NCBI GenBank assembly: GCA_032622095.1 | Contig: CP136061.1 | Span: 4,212,505 to 4,276,504 of the forward strand | DNA length: 64,000 nt | Direction: 5' to 3' | Origin: Siphonodentalium dalli | Taxonomy: Eukaryota; Mollusca; Scaphopoda; Gadilida; Siphonodentaliidae | Part shown: positions 1 to 12,793 of the stretch, in pieces | Layout of the letters: the number at the start of each line of letters is the position of its first letter | How positions within the stretch are numbered: the stretch's first letter is position 1 | Notes under the pieces: model-generated | The model's database searches: none | What the model saw: the letters and a program-made list of their open reading frames with translations, nothing else | Told to the model about the DNA's origin: nothing | Translations under genes and position numbers: made by a program

Positions 1-755
1 CAATATGCCACCGTCCTTATGTGTGTCTTATAGGTATGCATTATCAATATGCCACCGTCCTTATGTGTGTCTTATAGGTATGCATTATCAATATGCCACC
101 TTCCTTATGTGAGTCTTATAGGTATGCATTATCAATATGCCACCGTCCTTATGTGTGTCTTATAGGTATGCATTATCAATATGCCACCTTCCTTATGTGA
201 GTCTTATAAGTATGTATTATCAATATGCCACCGTCCTTATGTATACATGGCAATATCCACCGTCCTTATGTGTGTCTTATAGGTATACATGGCAATATCC
301 ACCGTCCTTATGTGTGTCTTATAGGTATACATTATCAATATACACCGGCCTTATGTGAGTCTTATAGGTATACATGGCAATATCCACCGTCCTTATGTGT
401 GTCTTATAGGTATGCATTATCAATATACACCGTCCTTATGTGTGTCTTATAGGTATGTATTATCAATATACACCGTCCTTATGTGTGTCTTATAGGTATG
501 TATTATCAATATACACCGTCCTTATGTGTGTCTTATAGGTATGCATTATCAATATACACCGTCCTTATGTGTGTCTTATAGGTATGCATTATCAATATAC
601 ACCGTCCTTATGTGTGTCATATAGGTATGCATTATCAATATACACCGTCCTTATGTGTGTCTTATAGGTATGTATTATCAATATACACCGTCCTTATGTG
701 TGTCTTATAGGTATGTATTATCAATATACACCGGCCTTATGTGAGTCTTATAGGT
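1..755. repeat. Higher-order block of the satellite, repeated at about 1854-2537
   Basis: The order of unit variants in this block recurs 1853 bp later, and 1782 bp later after a 71 bp indel. Shared private variants include ATAAGTATG (206 and 2059), GTGTCATATAGG (near 619 and 2401) and the CACCGGCC unit (341 and 2123). In the first copy one unit has lost 13 bp (TTATGTATACATGG near 238) and two extra 42 bp units follow, which accounts for the indel. This is a higher-order repeat made by duplication of whole blocks rather than of single units. Confidence 0.85.
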
Positions 756-3700
756 ATACATTATCAATATGTCACCTTCCTTATGTGAGTCTTATAGGTA
801 TACATTATCAATATCCACCTTCCTTATGTGTGTCTTATAGGTATGTATTATCAATATGCCACCTTCCTTATGTGTGTCTTATAGGTATGTATTATCAATA
901 TCCCACCTTCCTTATGTGAGTCTTATAGGTATGTATTATCAATATGTCACCGTCCTTATGTGAGTCTTATAGGTATGTATTATCAATATGCCACCTTCCT
1001 TATGTGAGTCTTATAGGTATGCATTATCAATATGTCACCTTCCTTATGTGAGTCTTATAGGTATACATTATCAATATCCACCTTCCTTATGTGTGTCTTA
1101 TAGGTATGTATTATCAATATGCCACCTTCCTTATGTGTGTCTTATAGGTATGTATTATCAATATGCCACCTTCATTATGTATGTCTTATAGGTATGTATT
1201 ATCAATATGTCACCGTCCTTATGTGTGTCTTATAGGTATACATGGCAATATCCACCTTCCTTATGTGTGTCTTATAGGTATACATTATCAATATGCCACC
1301 TTCCTTATGTATGTCTTATAGGTATACATTATCAATATGCCACCTTCCTTATGTGAGTCTTATAGGTATACATTATCAATATCCACCTTCCTTATGTGTG
1401 TCTTATAGGTATGTATTATCAATATGCCACCTTCCTTATGTGTGTCTTATAGGTATGTATTATCAATATGCCACCTTCATTATGTATGTCTTATAGGTAT
1501 GTATTATCAATATGTCACCGTCCTTATGTGTGTCTTATAGGTATACATGGCAATATCCACCTTCCTTATGTGTGTCTTATAGGTATACATTATCAATATG
1601 CCACCGTCCTTATGTGTGTCTTATAGGTATGTATTATCAATATGTCACCGTCCTTATGTGTGTCTTATAGGTATACATGGCAATATCCACCGTCCTTATG
1701 TGTGTCTTATAGGTATACATGGCAATATCCACCGTCCTTATGTGTGTCTTATAGGTATACATTATCAATATGCCACCGGCCTTATGTGTGTCTTATAGGT
1801 ATGCATTATCAATATGCCACCTTCCTTATGTGAGTCTTATAGGTATGCATTATCAATATGCCACCGTCCTTATGTGTGTCTTATAGGTATGCATTATCAA
1901 TATGCCACCGTCCTTATGTGTGTCTTATAGGTATGCATTATCAATATGCCACCTTCCTTATGTGAGTCTTATAGGTATGCATTATCAATATGCCACCGTC
2001 CTTATGTGTGTCTTATAGGTATGCATTATCAATATGCCACCTTCCTTATGTGAGTCTTATAAGTATGTATTATCAATATGCCACCGTCCTTATGTATGTC
2101 TTATAGGTATACATTATCAATATACACCGGCCTTATGTGAGTCTTATAGGTATACATGGCAATATCCACCGTCCTTATGTGTGTCTTATAGGTATGCATT
2201 ATCAATATACACCGTCCTTATGTGTGTCTTATAGGTATGTATTATCAATATACACCGTCCTTATGTGTGTCTTATAGGTATGTATTATCAATATACACCG
2301 TCCTTATGTGTGTCTTATAGGTATGCATTATCAATATACACCGTCCTTATGTGTGTCTTATAGGTATGCATTATCAATATACACCGTCCTTATGTGTGTC
2401 ATATAGGTATGCATTATCAATATACACCGTCCTTATGTGTGTCTTATAGGTATGTATTATCAATATACACCGTCCTTATGTGTGTCTTATAGGTATGTAT
2501 TATCAATATACACCGGCCTTATGTGAGTCTTATAGGTATACATGGCAATATCCACCGTCCTTATGTGAGTCTTATAGGTATACATGGCAATATCCACCGT
2601 CCTTATGTGAGTCTTATAGGTATACATGGCAATATCCACCTTCCTTATGTGTGTCTTATAGGTATGTATTATCAATATACACCGTCCTTATGTGAGTCTT
2701 ATAGGTATGTATTATCAATATACACCGTCCTTATGTGAGTCTTATAGGTATGTATTATCAATATGCCACCTTCCTTATGTGAGTCTTATAGGAATACATG
2801 GCAATATCCACCGTCTGTATTATCAATATGCCACCTTCCTTATGTGAGTCTTATAGGAATACATGGCAATATCCACCGTCCTTATGTGAGTCTTATAGGT
2901 ATACATGGCAATATCCACCGTCCTTATGTGTGTCTTATAGGTATACATGGCAATATCCACCGTCCTTATGTGTGTCTTATAGGTATACATGGCAATATCC
3001 ACCGTCCTTATGTGAGTCTTATAGGTATGTATTATCAATATACACCGTCCTTATGTGAGTCTTATAGGTATACATGGCAATATCCACCGTCCTTATGTGT
3101 GTCTTATAGGTATACATGGCAATATACACCTTCCTTATGTGTGTCTTATAGGTATGTATTATCAATATACACCGTCATTATGTGTGTCTTATAGGTATAC
3201 ATGGCAATATCCACCGGCCTTATGTGTGTCTTATAGGTATACATGGCAATATCCACCGTCCTTATGTGTGTCTTATAGGTATGTATTATCAATATACACC
3301 GTCCTTATGTGTCTCTTATAGGTATGTATTATCAATATACACCGTCCTTATGTGTGTCTTATAGGTATGTATTATCAATATACACCGTCCTTATGTGAGT
3401 CTTATAGGTATGTATTATCAATATACACCGTCCTTATGTGAGTCTTATAGGTATGTATTATCAATATACACCGTCCTTATGTGTGTCTTATAGGTATGCA
3501 TTATCAATATACACCGTCCTTATGTGAGTCTTATAGGTATGTATTATCAATATCCACCTTCCTTATGTGAGTCTTATAGGTATGTATTATCAATATGCCA
3601 CCTTCCTTATGTGAGTCTTATAGGTATGTATTATCAATATCCACCGTCCTTATGTGAGTCTTATAGGTATACATGGCAATATCTACCGTCCTTATGTGTG

Positions 3701-4159
3701 TCTTATAGGTATACATGGCAATATACACCTTCCTTATGTGTGTCTTATAGGTATGTATTATCAATATACACCGTCCTTATGTGTGTCTTATAGGTATACA
3801 TGGCAATATCCACCGGCCTTATGTGTGTCTTATAGGTATACATGGCAATATCCACCATCCTTATGTGAGTCTTATAGGTATGTATTATCAATATACACCG
3901 TCCTTATGTGAGTCTTATAGGTATGTATTATCAATATACACCGTCCTTATGTGAGTCTTATAGGTATGTATTATCAATATCCACCGACCTTATGTGTGTC
4001 TTATAGGTATGTATTATCAATATACACCGTCCTTATGTGTGTCTTATAGGTATACATGGCAATATCCACCGTCCTTATGTGAGTCTTATAGGTATGTATT
4101 ATCAATATCCACCTTCCTTATGTGTGTCTTATAGGTATTCATGGCAATATCCACCGTCC

Positions 4160-4378
4160 TTATGTGTGTCTTATAGGTATACATGGCAATATCCACCGGC
4201 CTCATGTGTGTCTTATAGGTATACATGGCAATATACACAGTCCTTATGTGTGTCTTATAGGTATACATGGCAATATCCACCGGCCTCATGTGTGTCTTAT
4301 AGGTATGCATGGCAATATCCACCTTCCTTATGTGAGTCTTATATGTATACATTATCAATATCCACCGTCCTCATGTGA
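4160..4378. repeat. Satellite block repeated 1309 bp downstream (about 5469-5687)
   Basis: Five units with rare variants (CACCGGCCTCATG, ATATACACAG, TTATATGTATAC) occur in the same order at 4160-4378 and 5469-5687. ATATACACAG is at 4231 and 5540. The block therefore moved or duplicated as a unit. Confidence 0.8.
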
Positions 4379-5768
4379 GTCTTATAGGTATACATGGCAA
4401 TATCCACCGTCCTTATGTGAGTCTTATAGGTATACATGGCAATATCCACCGTCCTTATGTGAGTCTTATAGGTATACATGGCAATATCCACCTTCCTTAT
4501 GTGTGTCTTATAGGTATACATGGCAATATCCACCGTCCTTATGTGAGTCTTATAGGTATACATGGCAATATACACCGTCCTTATGTGAGTCTTATAGGTA
4601 TACATGGCAATATCCACCGTCCTTATGTGAGTCTTATAGGTATGCATGGCAATATCCACCTTCCTTATGTGAGTCTTATAGGTATACATGGCAATATCCA
4701 CCTTCCTTATGTGTGTCTTATAGGTATACATGGCAATATCCACCGTCCTTATGTGTGTCTTATAGGTATACATGGCAATATCCACCGTCCTTATGTGTGT
4801 CTTATAGGTATACATGGCAATATCCACCTTCCTTATGTGAGTCTTATAGGTATACATTATCAATATACACCGTCCTTATGTGTGTATTATAGGTATACAT
4901 GGCAATATCCACCGTCCTTATGTGTGTCTTATAGGTATACATGGCAATATCCACCGTCCTTATGTGTGTCTTATAGGTATGCATTATCAATATCCACCGT
5001 CCTTATGTGTGTCTTATAGGTATGTATTATCAATATCCACCGTCCTTATGTGTGTCTTATAGGTATACATGGCAATATCCACCGTCCTTATGTGAGTCTT
5101 ATAGGTATACATTATCAATATACACCGTCCTTATGTGTGTCTTATAGGTATACATGGCAATATCCACCGTCCTTATGTGTGTCTTATAGGTATACATGGC
5201 AATATCCACCGTCCTTATGTGTGTCTTATAGGTATACATGGCAATATCCACCGTCCTTATGTGTGTCTTATAGGTATGCATTATCAATATCCACCGTCCT
5301 TATGTGTGTCTTATAGGTATACATGGCAATATCCACCGTCCTTATGTGTGTCTTATAGGTATACGTGGCAATATCCACCGTCCTTATGTGAGTCTTATAG
5401 GTATGTATTATCAATATCCACCTTCCTTATGTGTGTCTTATAGGTATACATGGCAATATCCACCGTCCTTATGTGTGTCTTATAGGTATACATGGCAATA
5501 TCTACCGGCCTCATGTGTGTCTTATAGGTATACATGGCAATATACACAGTCCTTATGTGTGTCTTATAGGTATACATGGCAATATCCACCGGCCTCATGT
5601 GTGTCTTATAGGTATGCATGGCAATATCCACCTTCCTTATGTGAGTCTTATATGTATACATTATCAATATCCACCGTCCTCATGTGAGTCTTATAGGTAT
5701 ACATGGCAATATCCACCGTCCTTATGTGTGTCTTATAGGTATGTATTATCAATATACACCGTCCTTAT

Positions 5769-6457
5769 GTGTGTCTTATAGGTATACATGGCAATATCCA
5801 CCGTCCTTATGTGTGTCTTATAGGTATACATGGCAATATCCACCGTCCTTATGTGTGTCTTATAGGTATACATTATCAATATACACCTTCCTTATGTGAG
5901 TCTTATAGGTATTCATGGCAATATCCACCGTCCTTATGTGTGTCTTATAGGTATGTATGGCAATATCCACCGACCTTATGTGTGTCTTATAGGTATACAT
6001 TATCAATATACACCTTCCTTATGTGTGTCTTATAGGTATACATGGCAATATCCACCGACCTTATGTGTGTCTTATAGGTATGTATGGCAATATCCACCGT
6101 CCTTATGTGTGTCTTATAGGTATACATTATCAATATACACCTTCCTTATGTGTGTCTTATAGGTATACATGGCAATATCCACCGACCTTATGTGTGTCTT
6201 ATAGGTATGTATGGCAATATCCACCGTCCTTATGTGTGTCTTATAGTTATACATGGCAATATCCACCGTCCTTATTTGTGTCTTATAGGTATACATGGCA
6301 ATATCCACCGTCCTTATTTGAGTCTTATAGGTATACATGGCAATATCCACCGTCCTTATGTGTGTCTTATAGGTATACATGGCAATATCCACCGTCCTTA
6401 TGTGTGTCTTATAGGTATACATTATCAATATACACCTTCCTTATGTGTGTCTTATAG
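5769..6457. repeat. 127 bp higher-order repeat (42+42+43) within the satellite
   Basis: Four blocks start at about 5769, 5896, 6023 and 6150, exactly 127 bp apart. Each has two 42 bp units and one 43 bp unit containing ATACACCTTCC, and most have a GTATGTATGGCAATATCC unit. A fifth related block starts near 6445 after four additional 42 bp units. This is the youngest-looking part of the array. Confidence 0.85.
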
Positions 6458-7165
6458 GTATACATGGCAATATCCACCGACCTTATGTGTGTCTTATAGG
6501 TATGTATGGCAATATCCACCGTCCTTATGTGTGTCTTATAGGTATACATGGCAATATCCACCGTCCTTATGTGATTCTTATAGGTATACATGGCAATATC
6601 CACCGTCCTTATGTGTGTCTTATAGGTATACATGGCAATATCCACCGACCTTATGTGAGTCTTATAGGTATACATGGCAATATCCACCGTCCTAATGTGA
6701 GTCTTATATGTATACATGGCAATATCCACCGACCTTATGTGAGTCTTATAGGTATACATGGCAATATCCACCGTCCTTATGTGTGTCTTATAGGTATACA
6801 TTATCAATATACACCGTCCTTATGTGTGTCTTATAGGTATACATGGCAATATCCACCGGCCTTATGTGTGTCTTATAGGTATGTATTATCAATATACACC
6901 GTCATTATGTGTGTCTTATAGGTATACATGGCAATATCCACCGGCCTTATGTGTGTCTTATAGGTATGTATTATCAATATACACCGTCCTTATGTGTGTC
7001 TTATATGTATACATTATCAATATACACCGTCCTTATGTGTGTCTTATAGGTATACATGGCAATATCCACCGACCTTATGTGTGTCTTATAGGTATACATG
7101 GCAATATCCACCTTCCTTATGTGAGTCTTATAGGTATACATTATCAATATCCACCGTCCTTATGT

Positions 7166-7630
7166 TGAACCCCTTGCATTCCGTAGGAAGAATCCCACAG
7201 GTTACGTTCAATTGGTTTAGGCGTTTTAACATTATTCGACGGGGGTAGGTCATTGGTAGGTTTAGTTGGAAATTTCAAATTGGACACCCTTCCAACAGAG
7301 GCCATATTTACACACTAGTATAGAATCCAGTTTTAACACACTTTCTGATTGAATTTCATCAAACTGGCTCAGAAATAATAAAAACTGAACAATATGATGC
7401 CTGTAAGCTGCATAGCAACAAGTCTGTATACCATCGAAATACACTCCAGAGTCATATGTGGCCTGGGGTCTGAAATTTACTGGGACTCCATACTAACCTT
7501 TCTACTTTCCGCTATCAATCAATATGCTAATACAAATCAATTTTGTTTGTTCATTTGTCTGTCAGGCTATAGGCAACCAAGCGGTTGAACCATGGGAGCT
7601 GAACATTTTTACAAATAGATAAATTGATAC
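7166..7630. other. Non-repetitive DNA after the satellite; no gene seen
   Basis: I see no conserved ORF, RNA gene or repeat here. The short open frames on either strand have no recognisable protein features. Confidence 0.5.
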
Positions 7631-8065
7631 ATGTGCCCCTGACATCAGATGATTTAAAGCGGCTCTCGTGATTTATTTAATTGGTTACAACTAAAATGGT
7701 TGGACACATTGAGCTGAAAACTGTTGCACGCGTTTAAACTGACCAGGAAATTGTCATGTCATAGGTCCCATTGACCTCATATGATATAAAGGGGGACTAA
7801 TAAATTATATGAACAGGAATATATGATTAATAAAGAGTGTTTAGTATCAGATTAGAAGACATGTAGGAACATTGATGCAAAGGGATTGTCATGGGATAGG
7901 TGCCCTGGTGCTCCGATCACTTAAAGTGGCACTAATAGTTACAACAAAGAGTGTTCATCTTCAGCTTAGATGATATGGAGGGAGAATCAGTGGGACTTCC
8001 CCATGGTGTCTCATAGAATACGTCCGGTTATCTCAATTGACTCAAAAGATCACTAATAATTAATT
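7631..8065. repeat. Diverged tandem repeat, about 125-132 bp period, four units
   Basis: Related segments start near 7637 (CCTGACATCAGATGATTTAA), 7768 (TTGACCTCATATGATATAAA), 7900 (GGTGCTCCGATCACTTAAAG) and 8023 (TTATCTCAATTGACTCAAAA). Each is followed by a short GC-containing word and then CTAATA-like or TTACAA-like sequence. Divergence is high, so this is an old array. Confidence 0.55.
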
Positions 8066-9989
8066 TAAATAGGCTTAAGGTAACTGAGAAACTTCCGTTA
8101 CCCAGCTTGTATTTTCTAATGTTGTTTTTAATGTTTTTAATTTGATGTTAAAAACAACTCACTTACCCGAATCATTACAACACTAGAATGAAGTGTTGTG
8201 AAATGCAAGATAGCAGGAAACACTTTCTTTCCAAGTTATTTGAGGTATTCACGTGTGCAATGGATACCTTTTAGGTAGAGGTAATTCGAGGCTTCCGTGT
8301 GTACACTGTACATATGGTGATTATTGAACATGTGGTCACAGAGGAAATCCCTCCGGGACGCTGATGCGTATTTCTTTCTCCAGTGCAAAACATCTTATCA
8401 ATATACAGAGTATTGATGCACTTGTTATTCTAAGGAAAATATACACTCCTTCAATTCTGAAGAGCGCCATAATTTACACTTGAATGTGTATGTCTTACAG
8501 AAAGTGTAACCATCTTAGACATGAAGACTCCTAGATGATGTAATTGCATTCTGCTTAATACAATATTGGTGCCAACAATATGATCACAATATTTTAAACT
8601 AAATCAAAATTCCCCAACAAGCCAGAATATCACAGTGGGGTATACTGTTATTAGAACGAGATACCCGGTAGTATTTTGTTACTCTTGCCATGTTTGTCAT
8701 GTTCCAGGGGACACAGTTGAGCCAATCATACCAAGAGTCCAAACTGATAGTAACTGGGCCTCCCTACCAAACCTATTTTACCCCGCACCAAACTCTATTT
8801 ATCACACATACTGCATATACCCGTCAATAAGCCCATCCTCAAAGATAAGCCCAATCTTGGTTTTTACCCCAAACAAAACATGTGGTGCTCCTTTTAGATA
8901 AGCCCACCCCCATTTTTGAGCATTTGGAAGGTTAATACAATCACGTCTTTCTATCCTGTAGAATAGGAGAAGATACTCCAGCACATCCGTGTTTTTATTA
9001 TTTTTTCCAGTTGTTTTTCTTTAAAAATAAAGATGTATAATAAATGGTATACACTTGTGTTAATTGTGTTGTGATTTATACACATCTTATTCTATTTTAG
9101 TTGTTGGATTAATCAATGAGGTATAAATCAATAAAATCAAAGGATGTGTCACTCACTGTTAATCTGCATCTCACTGTGATTTTTTGTAAGAATTAGTGTA
9201 TTATATGTCATTATCATTAGGGTAAGCACAATTAACTTGTGAACTCAATATACAACCCTATTGTGTTTACAAATTAATCCCAAAATTTACGACCTTATTC
9301 AAATTGATCCCATATGTATCTGTCTATCACTGTTTCTGCTTATTATCATGTGCTTTTATCTTAGTAACATAAATAAAACACATTATTTATATCTTTATTC
9401 AAAACAAAACATGGTATTGGTATAAAATATGAATGTAGGTTGGCACCTGAAGGCTAACTTAATTTTTGCACAGGGTGTCCTCGTGGCTCGTGAGTAAGCC
9501 AAGTAACCATTTTTAAAACAACTGCACGAGCATCCCCACCCCGGCCTTATTGACGGGACCGGGGTATAAAGTATTAAAATGTGTTGATTTCTCAGCAATT
9601 TGTTACAGGTGTGGACCTTTAGATGGTATGATTGTTTTGGTAGTGATGGTGAATGGTATCTATTAAATTTAAGTAGACACGGAAATTTTCCCAGGTCAAA
9701 TACAAACAATATCAGTGACAATTTAAGCATTGTATTGATATTATATCACTTCACTGCTTAGAATGCTAGTGTTTTGGTTAAATCGATGAGTTGCCAAGTT
9801 GAAATTTCCAGATTCAGTTGAAGGAACTGTGTTAGCCAACACCCATCTTGCAGAGATGTAGAGACGAGGGCGTTAAATAGAGACGTGTGTTGATAGTGTG
9901 GGGATCACAACAGCACGCGTGTTTTACTGGCCGACACTTTATAATGCGTGTGCGATCACGTGAGGATACCACGCAGGGTATTTCACTGA
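8066..9989. other. Noncoding DNA, no feature recognised
   Basis: AT-rich DNA with many stops in all frames. Open frames of 60-110 codons (for example 9395-9730 on the minus strand) show no domain, and I regard them as chance. Confidence 0.5.
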
Positions 9990-11255
9990 TTGTCCGATCC
10001 TTATGCAATTGCACTCGTCCGATAAACCGACGATAGTAACAGACCCATGCAGTTTTGTGTAAATATTTCATACCAACGTGTCATATTGATGAGTCCATAT
10101 GCTTGCAGCATACGATGTGGCAAGAGTCTACTAATTTGTAAGTCATGGCTATTTCTTAGTTTCACAATGCATGCTAGACTTGGGATGTGTCACGCTGTCA
10201 TTACGCCATTGAACTTGTCCGATAAACTTGCAACATGAACACAGACAAGCGGTTTTGTATATATATTGCATACCAAGCATGTGGTATTGATATAGTGGTA
10301 AGTACGTCCATATGCTTGCGATATACAGTATGGCATTTAATCTGTTAATCCGTTAATGGTATATATAGTTCAATCATGGCTGTATACAAAATTAAAAATG
10401 CGTTCCAAAGTATGTCAAGATTCTGAAAGGGGTGTCCATATGATTGCGACATTGATCAACGCATCCTAGAATACAAACTGAAAGTCATGTATTGGTGTAA
10501 TAGCGCAGTTTTAAAATGTTTAATGTAAGAACGTATTGAACAAACTAAAAAACTAGTCACAGAACCAGTAATTGGGTACAATGTTCTCGGTGCTACCTGA
10601 TATGACTTGACTGCCATGAGTGTTGGTGCCGATAGTGTTTGGAGTCTTTTAAATTTAAACAGATATGGCAATTATTGCATGAAAATTGCAATAAATGTCG
10701 CTAAAATGCTTAAGATGTCCATGTTTTGCGGTTAAATCTATGAGTCTTAAACTTGCAATTTGGCGTTTTTATTTCAGAAACAGTATCAGGCAACACCCGT
10801 TGTGAAGGGTTAAAGGTTGAAGTGACAACATCGGACGGGGTGCAGTTAGACTATGTTAGACAAGCGATTGCATAAGGATAACATTCTGAAAACAGTAACA
10901 ACTTGCGATTGCGGTTTCGCTGTCCTTACTCATTGCAGTCGTCGGCTATCCTGACAGCAGTAACTGTAACAACAGTATCACACGCGTTCGGTTTGTTGTA
11001 TATATTCCATACCAAGTGATGCTGACATTGTTATCAAGTGTATGCATGCGTTCATATGCTTGCGACATACACTATTGTATGAGTCTGTCAAACCGTTAAT
11101 GGAACTATGTTCAATCGTGGTTAGTTGTTAATGTCACAATGCGTTCCCGAGTTGGATGTGTTGATTTTCCGGGAAGTGTGCCCATATGCTTGCGACATGT
11201 AACAGGGTGTTGTTCCGTCAAACTGTGAACTCTACTGTAATTGTACTACGTGAAT
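9990..11255. repeat. Cluster of diverged dispersed-repeat copies (family D)
   Basis: Three related stretches (about 9990-10235, 10205-10480 and 10925-11255) share landmarks in the same order. These are GTCCGATAAAC-like sequence, GCGGTTTTGTRTATAT, CATACCAAG, CATATGCTTGCGACATAC, ATCCGTTAAT and CACAATGCGTT. A further copy lies at 56835-57180 in the same orientation. Identity is roughly 65-75% by eye, so the family is old. There is no ORF, and I could not find clean terminal repeats. Confidence 0.65.
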
Positions 11256-12793
11256 ATGCCATGAACTCATCCGACTCGCTCCAACTTATGCACATGTAGC
11301 TCAGAATTTGATAGACGTTGTATATTTTGGTACTATATGACTCATTGTATCAACTTATCCTGAGCCATACATCACACTCTCTAATGCGGTTGTGTCACAT
11401 CATGTTCTCATTAGTTATATGTCACATCATCGGTATGCATTTTTCCAACGCTGCCGAATTTCCACACACAATGGAGCATATTTCAAAATAATTTTATTAT
11501 ATCTAAGCAGGCCAGATATTCAGGGTTACCAACGCGTAGATATTGTTAGATATATAGCGTAGAAGTTATGAGAAAAGTGTCTCTTGTAAAGTTATATTCG
11601 AACACGGGAAGAAATGTCATTATTTTCTTTTTATCTATTTCAAAGCAATTTAGTCGACTTGTTTTGATACCGCGGGAATATTCAAAAGCGAATATTATTT
11701 TTAGTGTACTTTGGATCGCAAACCGCCATCTTCATTTAATCTACGTGGGCTTTCTTACGTTTACGTATGGTCATATTATTTTGAGAATATGTTGCATTCT
11801 TTAAGGAGACCGATGTATATACATAATATTAAGGGGGTCAATCTATATAGATATATATTAAGGAGACCATTATATATCATATTTAAGGTGAACAGGCACG
11901 TAATTACAGGGAACAGTATGTAGGAAGTCCATAAACCAAGTATACAGCAATTTATTTATTTATCCGTTGCTTTACATCAATAATACGTCGTCCGCTTTCT
12001 TGGTCGGGGAAACCATACTTGGGGTAAATCGCCGTCAGATGTATACCTTCGAATGTATTGCTTACGGACACCTATGTTTTCGAGTGAATACCATAATTAT
12101 TTCATAATCTATTTTCAACGTGCGATTTCATGGCTATGTGTTATGGTCAAAAGCTCCGTCTGGCTCATTAGCTTTTTGCATACATATCTACGTAAAACTC
12201 AATTGCCGTATTTTATTTCTGCGAACTAATGTGGTTATGATGTTCATGTTTTATTCTATACAAAAGACAATAACACACACCAAAAACGAACGTCAATTCC
12301 AACCATGTTGAATGTACGATTTAAAAATGATAACATCAGAAGTAGACCTACGCACAGTTGCAAATAAAATACAAATAATGCTTTATTGGTGGGACGAATT
12401 ACTCAGGATAAACAACATGACAATAACTCTGAAAAAGTTACCTATAACTCATGTATATAAGAATAACGTTATGTGATGCCATTCGGATAATTAATTTATG
12501 AGAATATGTGTAACACTTTGAGCAAGAATATTCTCTATTCCTACCAAATGTCCAAATCAGAGAGTTTCACAATACGTTAACCTATGCAACGCCGGGTAAC
12601 CCTGCTTGTTATACATAGGCGAGTGGGAATCCTACTGTGGTACTGTCATACAATAGTATAACAGTCACTGTGTGCAGCCTACACTAAAAAACATTAATAA
12701 TATTACAACAGTTTCTGATGTAATATCCATATGGATAGTCAGCGCACACCAATTACAACAGTTTCTGTTGTATCTTCGATTATGTCCCTTTGC
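11256..12793. other. Noncoding DNA with a small AAGGAGACC repeat near 11799-11905
   Basis: Four short segments near 11799, 11830, 11858 and 11882 begin TTAAGG(A/G)G and are followed by AT-rich words, a minor 25-33 bp tandem repeat. TCTACGTGGGCTT...ACGTTTACGTATG at 11740-11770 recurs near 57799-57829. No gene is recognised. Confidence 0.5.

Larger units (their letters stand above)
1..7165. repeat. 42-44 bp tandem satellite array (left end outside window)
   Basis: About 165 head-to-tail units fill the first 7.2 kb. A core of CCTTATGTGTGTCTTATAGG alternates with linkers of three kinds: GTATACATGGCAATATCCAC gives a 42 bp unit, TATCAATATACACCG a 43 bp unit and TATCAATATGCCACCG a 44 bp unit. Point variants recur: GTGAG for GTGTG, TTCC for GTCC, and GACC or GGCC for GTCC. 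42 bp units dominate from about 4.0 to 6.8 kb. The array stops abruptly inside a unit at about 7165, where TTGAACCCC begins non-repetitive DNA. Long ORFs here on both strands (256 codons on +, 174 on -) arise because 42 is a multiple of three and the unit lacks stops in those frames; they end wherever a 43 or 44 bp unit occurs. Confidence 0.97.

Noticed and set aside
4122-4892. 256-codon ORF (and its 174-codon antisense partner) as a repeat protein gene
   Set aside because: It is the 42 bp satellite read in a stop-free frame. It starts and stops where 43/44 bp units shift the frame, and equivalent frames exist on the other strand.
1-7165. CRISPR-like array of regularly spaced repeats
   Set aside because: There are no unique spacers; the units are contiguous variants of one 42-44 bp sequence, in a eukaryotic context.
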